Shown: positions 6,220 to 8,187 of the stretch, in pieces
Position numbering within the stretch: the first letter of the stretch is position 1
Layout of the letters: every line of letters starts with the position of its first letter
NCBI GenBank assembly: GCA_047618295.1
Contig: JBLHKL010000098.1
Coordinates: 1-8,187, forward strand
Direction: 5' to 3'
Source of the DNA: UBA7359 sp047618295
GTDB lineage: Bacteria > Pseudomonadota > Gammaproteobacteria > Eutrophobiales > Eutrophobiaceae
Length of the DNA: 8,187 nucleotides
Program-made: the position numbers and the translations under genes
The notes under the pieces: model-generated
Told to the model about the DNA's origin: nothing
Seen by the model: only the letters and a program-made list of their open reading frames with translations
Databases searched by the model: none

Positions 6220-6451
6220 TTAGTGTTCTCGGTGTTCGGAAAATGCAATCTTGTCTAATACAGCAAGTAATAATGCGGATAATACGAAGGTCATATGAAT
6301 GATCACGTACCACATCAACTTATCATTCTCTAATTTGATCGACTTCCATAAATATCTGAAGCAAATGAATTGAAGATATCGCAACGATTGATGCGGCAAC
6401 TTTTAGCTTCAAAGTGCCGGCATCGAGCTTACCTAACCAATCCAATCCATT
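6220..6451 (-). pseudogene. 5'-truncated, frameshifted remnant of a YqhA/UPF0114-family membrane protein gene
   Basis: The minus strand just after dapE reads DWLGKLDAGTLKLK then VAASIVAISSIHLLQIFMEVDQI. After a one-base shift near 6329-6335 it continues ENDKLMWYVIIHMTFVLSA, then LLLAVLDKIAFSEHREH, to TAA at 6222-6220. This matches the C-terminal half of E. coli YqhA (NWLGKMD...KVAASIVAISSIHLL...NKLMWYVIIHLTFVLSA), a UPF0114 inner-membrane protein of unknown function. The N-terminal half is missing: the homology begins within a few bases of the dapE stop codon, and there is no start or ribosome binding site. One extra base explains the frameshift. With both 5' loss and a frame disruption, no functional product is expected. 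It is likely the scar of a deletion that fused this region to dapE. Confidence 0.85.
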
Positions 6452-6453
6452 TT

Positions 6454-7584
6454 TTATTCAATTAATAGTTGTTCGAGTATGTTTTGGTAAATTTTTGATA
6501 ATTTTTCCAGATCATCAACCTTTACGCATTCATTAATCTTGTGAATGGTATCGTTTACAACACCGAGTTCGATTACTTCGGCACCTGTTGGCGCAATAAA
6601 GCGACCATCTGAAGTGCCACCGCCGGTTGAACGGATTGTATCGATACCGCAAACCTCTTTTATTGCATTACAACTTGCATCAACAAGTTTACCGGACTCA
6701 GTTAGAAACGGCAGACCTGACAGTTTCCATTTAAGATCATAATCGAGATTATGTTTGCTTAGGAGTTCGGCTACTTTGGCTTGCAGTTCTTCCTGAGTTG
6801 TTTCAGTTGAATAGCGAAAGTTGAACAGCAAATTCAAACTACCGGGAATCACATTATCCGCACCTGTGCCGGCATTTAAGTTTGATATCTGAAATGTTGT
6901 TGGTGGAAATGAATCGTTACCCTGATCCCATTCAGCCGCCGTTATTTCTGCCAGAAAGGCACTGGCTTTGTGTATAGGATTATCTGCTATATCAGGATAG
7001 GCAACATGACCTTGTATGCCTTTAACAGTGAGTATCCCATTTAAAGATCCACGACGACCAATACGAATCACATCTGCCAGTTGTTTATCACTGGAAGGTT
7101 CACCAACAATGCACCAGTCAATCTTTATATCGTTGTCATTCAAATACGCAATGACTTTACGTGTCCCGTTGATTGAGGGACCTTCTTCATCACTGGTAAT
7201 CAGGAATGCAATTGTTCCTTTATGATCTGGATGATCTTGTACAAATTGTTCTGTAGCAGTCACCATTGCAGCAATTCCGCCTTTCATATCAGCTGCGCCA
7301 CGACCAAAAAGCATCCCGTCAATTATTTCAGCATTAAAAGGATCAGTTTCCCATTCTTCAATTGGGCCTGTTGGCACGACATCAGTATGGCCGGCAAAGG
7401 CAAACAAGGGGCCAGTATCACCGTGGGTGATCCAGAGATTATCGACATCATCAAAACGCAAGTGTGTTGCCTTGAATCCTAGTTTTTCCAGACGTTCAGC
7501 AATCAACTTCTGACAACCCGCATCTTCAGGAGTGACAGATTGTCGATTAATTAATTGTTCAGTAAGCTTTAGTGTGACAGACAT
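6454..7584 (-). CDS. dapE: Succinyl-diaminopimelate desuccinylase
   Basis: Di-zinc M20-family amidohydrolase that hydrolyses N-succinyl-LL-2,6-diaminopimelate to LL-diaminopimelate and succinate, in the pathway to lysine and the meso-diaminopimelate of peptidoglycan; cytoplasmic. At 376 residues it matches E. coli DapE (375). Metal and catalytic residues are all present: H66 and D68 in FAGHTDVVP, bridging D99 in GRGAADMKGG, catalytic E133 and metal ligand E134 in TSDEEG, E162 in VGEPSS, and H348 in HKINEC. The dimerisation/lid segment GHVAYPDIADNP lies between them, and GGTSDGRFIA is intact. ATG 7584 fits the family N-terminus but has no clear Shine-Dalgarno sequence. It starts 9 bases after the dam stop, so translational coupling is likely. 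Its stop is followed directly by the yqhA-like remnant. No terminator is visible downstream. Confidence 0.97.
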   Translation of the reverse strand: MSVTLKLTEQLINRQSVTPEDAGCQKLIAERLEKLGFKATHLRFDDVDNLWITHGDTGPLFAFAGHTDVVPTGPIEEWETDPFNAEIIDGMLFGRGAADMKGGIAAMVTATEQFVQDHPDHKGTIAFLITSDEEGPSINGTRKVIAYLNDNDIKIDWCIVGEPSSDKQLADVIRIGRRGSLNGILTVKGIQGHVAYPDIADNPIHKASAFLAEITAAEWDQGNDSFPPTTFQISNLNAGTGADNVIPGSLNLLFNFRYSTETTQEELQAKVAELLSKHNLDYDLKWKLSGLPFLTESGKLVDASCNAIKEVCGIDTIRSTGGGTSDGRFIAPTGAEVIELGVVNDTIHKINECVKVDDLEKLSKIYQNILEQLLIE

Positions 7585-7593
7585 GAGTATAAT

Positions 7594-8187
7594 TTATTGA
7601 AACACGGCAAGTAGTTCTTCAACTTTACCGCGGTTATTGGTATTGCAACTAATAGTTCTTCTGACCATAAATCGTTCAGTAGTTGCGCCAGCATCTTTGT
7701 ATAGCGCACGCGTATTGTCAGTATTGTGATTTGAAATGATGACGGGAATTCCCTTCTTGGCAAGCTTGCTAGCCCATTCAGCTAATTCAATCTGTTCTTT
7801 CCATGCAAAACCACCTGAAAAATAATCGGTAAAATAGGCTGTCTTCGACAATGGTACATAGGGGGGGTCGCAATAGACGACATCACCTTTTTTCGCTTTT
7901 TTCATCGTGTCAACAAAACTAGCATGGATAAATTTAGCTGATTTTGATGCTTTATGAAAAGCGTCTAATTCTTTTGTTGGAAAATACGGTTTTTTGTAGC
8001 GACCGAATGGTGTATTAAATTCATGTTTTGAATTATAACGACATAGACCGTTATAGCAGTGTCGATTTAAATATAAGAAAAGGGCCGATTTATATCTAAT
8101 ATCAGATGTTGTGTTGAATTGCTTTCTAAAATCATAATAACGTTCTTCACAGTTATTCTCGGTTGTAAAAAATGACTGACAGTATTT
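7594..8187 (-). CDS. dam: DNA adenine methylase Dam (N-terminus beyond the window)
   Basis: Solitary N6-adenine methyltransferase of the Dam family, which uses S-adenosylmethionine to methylate the A of GATC; in Gammaproteobacteria it marks the parental strand for mismatch repair and times replication. The frame is open to the right edge and gives 197 residues to TAA, against 278 in E. coli, so about 80 N-terminal residues (including the motif I SAM site) lie outside. The fragment has LYLNRHCYNGLCRYN, FGRYKKPYFP, the catalytic DPPY (fragment 107-110) in VVYCDPPYVPLS, and ISNHNT and VRRTIS like E. coli Dam. The internal ATG at 7905 would give a protein lacking the conserved N-terminal half, so it is not the start. 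It probably forms an operon with dapE, 9 bases downstream. This differs from the aroK-aroB-damX-dam setting of enterobacteria. Confidence 0.96.
   Translation of the reverse strand, partial: KYCQSFFTTENNCEERYYDFRKQFNTTSDIRYKSALFLYLNRHCYNGLCRYNSKHEFNTPFGRYKKPYFPTKELDAFHKASKSAKFIHASFVDTMKKAKKGDVVYCDPPYVPLSKTAYFTDYFSGGFAWKEQIELAEWASKLAKKGIPVIISNHNTDNTRALYKDAGATTERFMVRRTISCNTNNRGKVEELLAVFQ

Noticed and set aside
5978..6313. A single 111-codon minus-strand open frame as an intact gene
   Set aside because: Its first 36 codons are out-of-frame yqhA-remnant sequence and its last ones are past a frameshift. The real start was ATG 6205, and the protein continues in another frame.
7594..7905. A separate 103-codon methylase gene starting at the internal ATG
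   Set aside because: The frame continues upstream to the window edge with clear Dam homology, so this ATG is internal to dam.

Overview
The window looks like chromosomal DNA of a gammaproteobacterium outside the Enterobacterales, fairly AT-rich and with ordinary housekeeping content. ClpS, ClpA, AceA, DapE and Dam all read like close relatives of the E. coli proteins in length and motifs, and a Dam-type GATC methylase also fits Gammaproteobacteria. The genus cannot be fixed from the sequence. No mobile element, CRISPR array, tRNA or rRNA was seen.

Left part (1-2334, minus strand): the clpS-clpA pair, an N-degron adaptor followed 13 bases later by its AAA+ unfoldase. clpA runs off the left edge just at its ClpP-contact loop. 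The 136 bases upstream of clpS hold a plausible sigma70 promoter and a 15-base perfect palindrome that also resembles a sigma54 -24/-12 element.

Centre (2335-4893): a LysR-type regulator (minus) is divergent from aceA (plus), which encodes isocitrate lyase of the glyoxylate shunt. The 201-base divergent intergenic region carries an 8+8 inverted repeat with a T-N11-A core close to the regulator's start, and a hairpin just before the strong aceA ribosome binding site. aceA ends in a clear intrinsic terminator and appears monocistronic. The LysR protein is the obvious candidate regulator of aceA.

Right-centre (4894-6453): about 220 bases with no recognisable gene, then a single family 2 glycosyltransferase on the plus strand. 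It is followed by a decay zone on the minus strand. That zone holds a small membrane-protein pseudogene (one frameshift plus a TGG-to-TGA type stop) and a 5'-truncated, frameshifted remnant of a YqhA/UPF0114-family gene. The remnant abuts the dapE stop codon.

Right end (6454-8187, minus strand): dam followed 9 bases later by dapE. These are GATC methylation and the lysine/diaminopimelate desuccinylase, probably co-transcribed. dam runs off the right edge without its N-terminal third.

No undescribed multi-gene system was found. The most informative non-standard observations are the two decayed genes, the aceA/LysR regulatory region, and two genes whose best -10 element lies only 8 bases before the start codon.
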